From contig WFPQ01000040.1 of NCBI GenBank assembly GCA_015487515.1, positions 1-5,759 on the forward strand: DNA of 5,759 nt, written 5' to 3'. This stretch comes from Hyphomicrobiales bacterium (GTDB lineage: Bacteria; Pseudomonadota; Alphaproteobacteria; Rhizobiales; Devosiaceae). Numbering within the stretch: the first letter of the stretch is position 1; each line of letters opens with the position of its first letter. The position numbers and the translations under genes are program-made. Below, one piece after another: positions 5,625 through 5,759 of this stretch. A model generated the notes under the pieces. The model ran no database searches. It was not told the DNA's origin and was given only the letters and a program-made list of their open reading frames with translations.

Positions 5625-5759
5625 TCACTTTTCAACTATCATGGCTCCAACCTCAGCTTCGGCAATCAGCTGATCTCCAACCATGGCACGGGCATAGAAA
5701 CGGCCAATGTTTTTTCTGCGGCGAATTTTTCTGATATGATACTCCAGACGGTCACCGGG
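5625..5759 (-). CDS. fabZ: 3-hydroxyacyl-ACP dehydratase FabZ, C-terminal part
   Basis: The last 44 codons of a gene cut by the right edge, ending in TGA at 5627-5625. The product reads PGDRLEYHI, then RRKNIGRFYARAMV, then AEAEVGAMIVEK. PGD-x-L followed by a basic stretch and a closing A-E-A-E...A-M-I sequence is typical of the FabZ hot-dog fold C-terminus. The catalytic His and Glu lie outside the window and cannot be checked. FabZ removes water from 3-hydroxyacyl-ACP in fatty acid elongation and competes with LpxA for these substrates. It lies 53 bases upstream of lpxA on the same strand, in a different frame, as is usual for this cluster; lpxD is expected further upstream. The short fragment limits certainty, but the context supports it strongly. 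Confidence 0.9.
   Translation of the reverse strand, partial: PGDRLEYHIRKIRRRKNIGRFYARAMVGDQLIAEAEVGAMIVEK

Overview
The window looks like chromosomal DNA from an alphaproteobacterium of moderate G+C. The neighbourhood points to this: glutamyl-tRNA synthetase (gltX) followed by type II citrate synthase (gltA), convergent with a lipid A cluster read in the order fabZ, lpxA, lpxB. The LpxA protein also has a glycine-rich NPGTEGGG segment of the kind I associate with alphaproteobacterial LpxA. No genus can be named from this sequence alone.

Layout. Positions 1-403 hold no certain gene. They contain short open frames running off the left edge, a good intrinsic-terminator structure on the + strand (182-225) and two further hairpins upstream of gltX (271-292 and 301-333). 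gltX lies at 404-1834 (+). A 371-base gap follows, with a weaker terminator-like hairpin and short direct repeats. gltA lies at 2206-3495 (+) behind a clear Shine-Dalgarno sequence. A 42-base convergent junction, whose hairpin overlaps the lpxB stop, separates it from lpxB (3538-4725, -), lpxA (4762-5571, -) and the 3' end of fabZ (5625-5759, -, cut by the right edge).

How the genes work together. FabZ dehydrates 3-hydroxyacyl-ACP for fatty acid elongation and so competes with LpxA, which puts the same kind of acyl chain on UDP-GlcNAc as the first step of lipid A synthesis. LpxB later makes the lipid A disaccharide. The gene usually found between lpxA and lpxB in alphaproteobacteria, lpxI (UDP-2,3-diacylglucosamine pyrophosphatase), is absent here, and lpxA and lpxB are separated by 36 bases and share one reading frame. 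gltX and gltA serve protein synthesis and the TCA cycle.

I see no mobile element, CRISPR array, tRNA, rRNA or clearly new system. The points worth a second look are the missing lpxI, substitutions at functionally important positions of LpxA, LpxB, GltA and GltX, and the structured leader before gltX.
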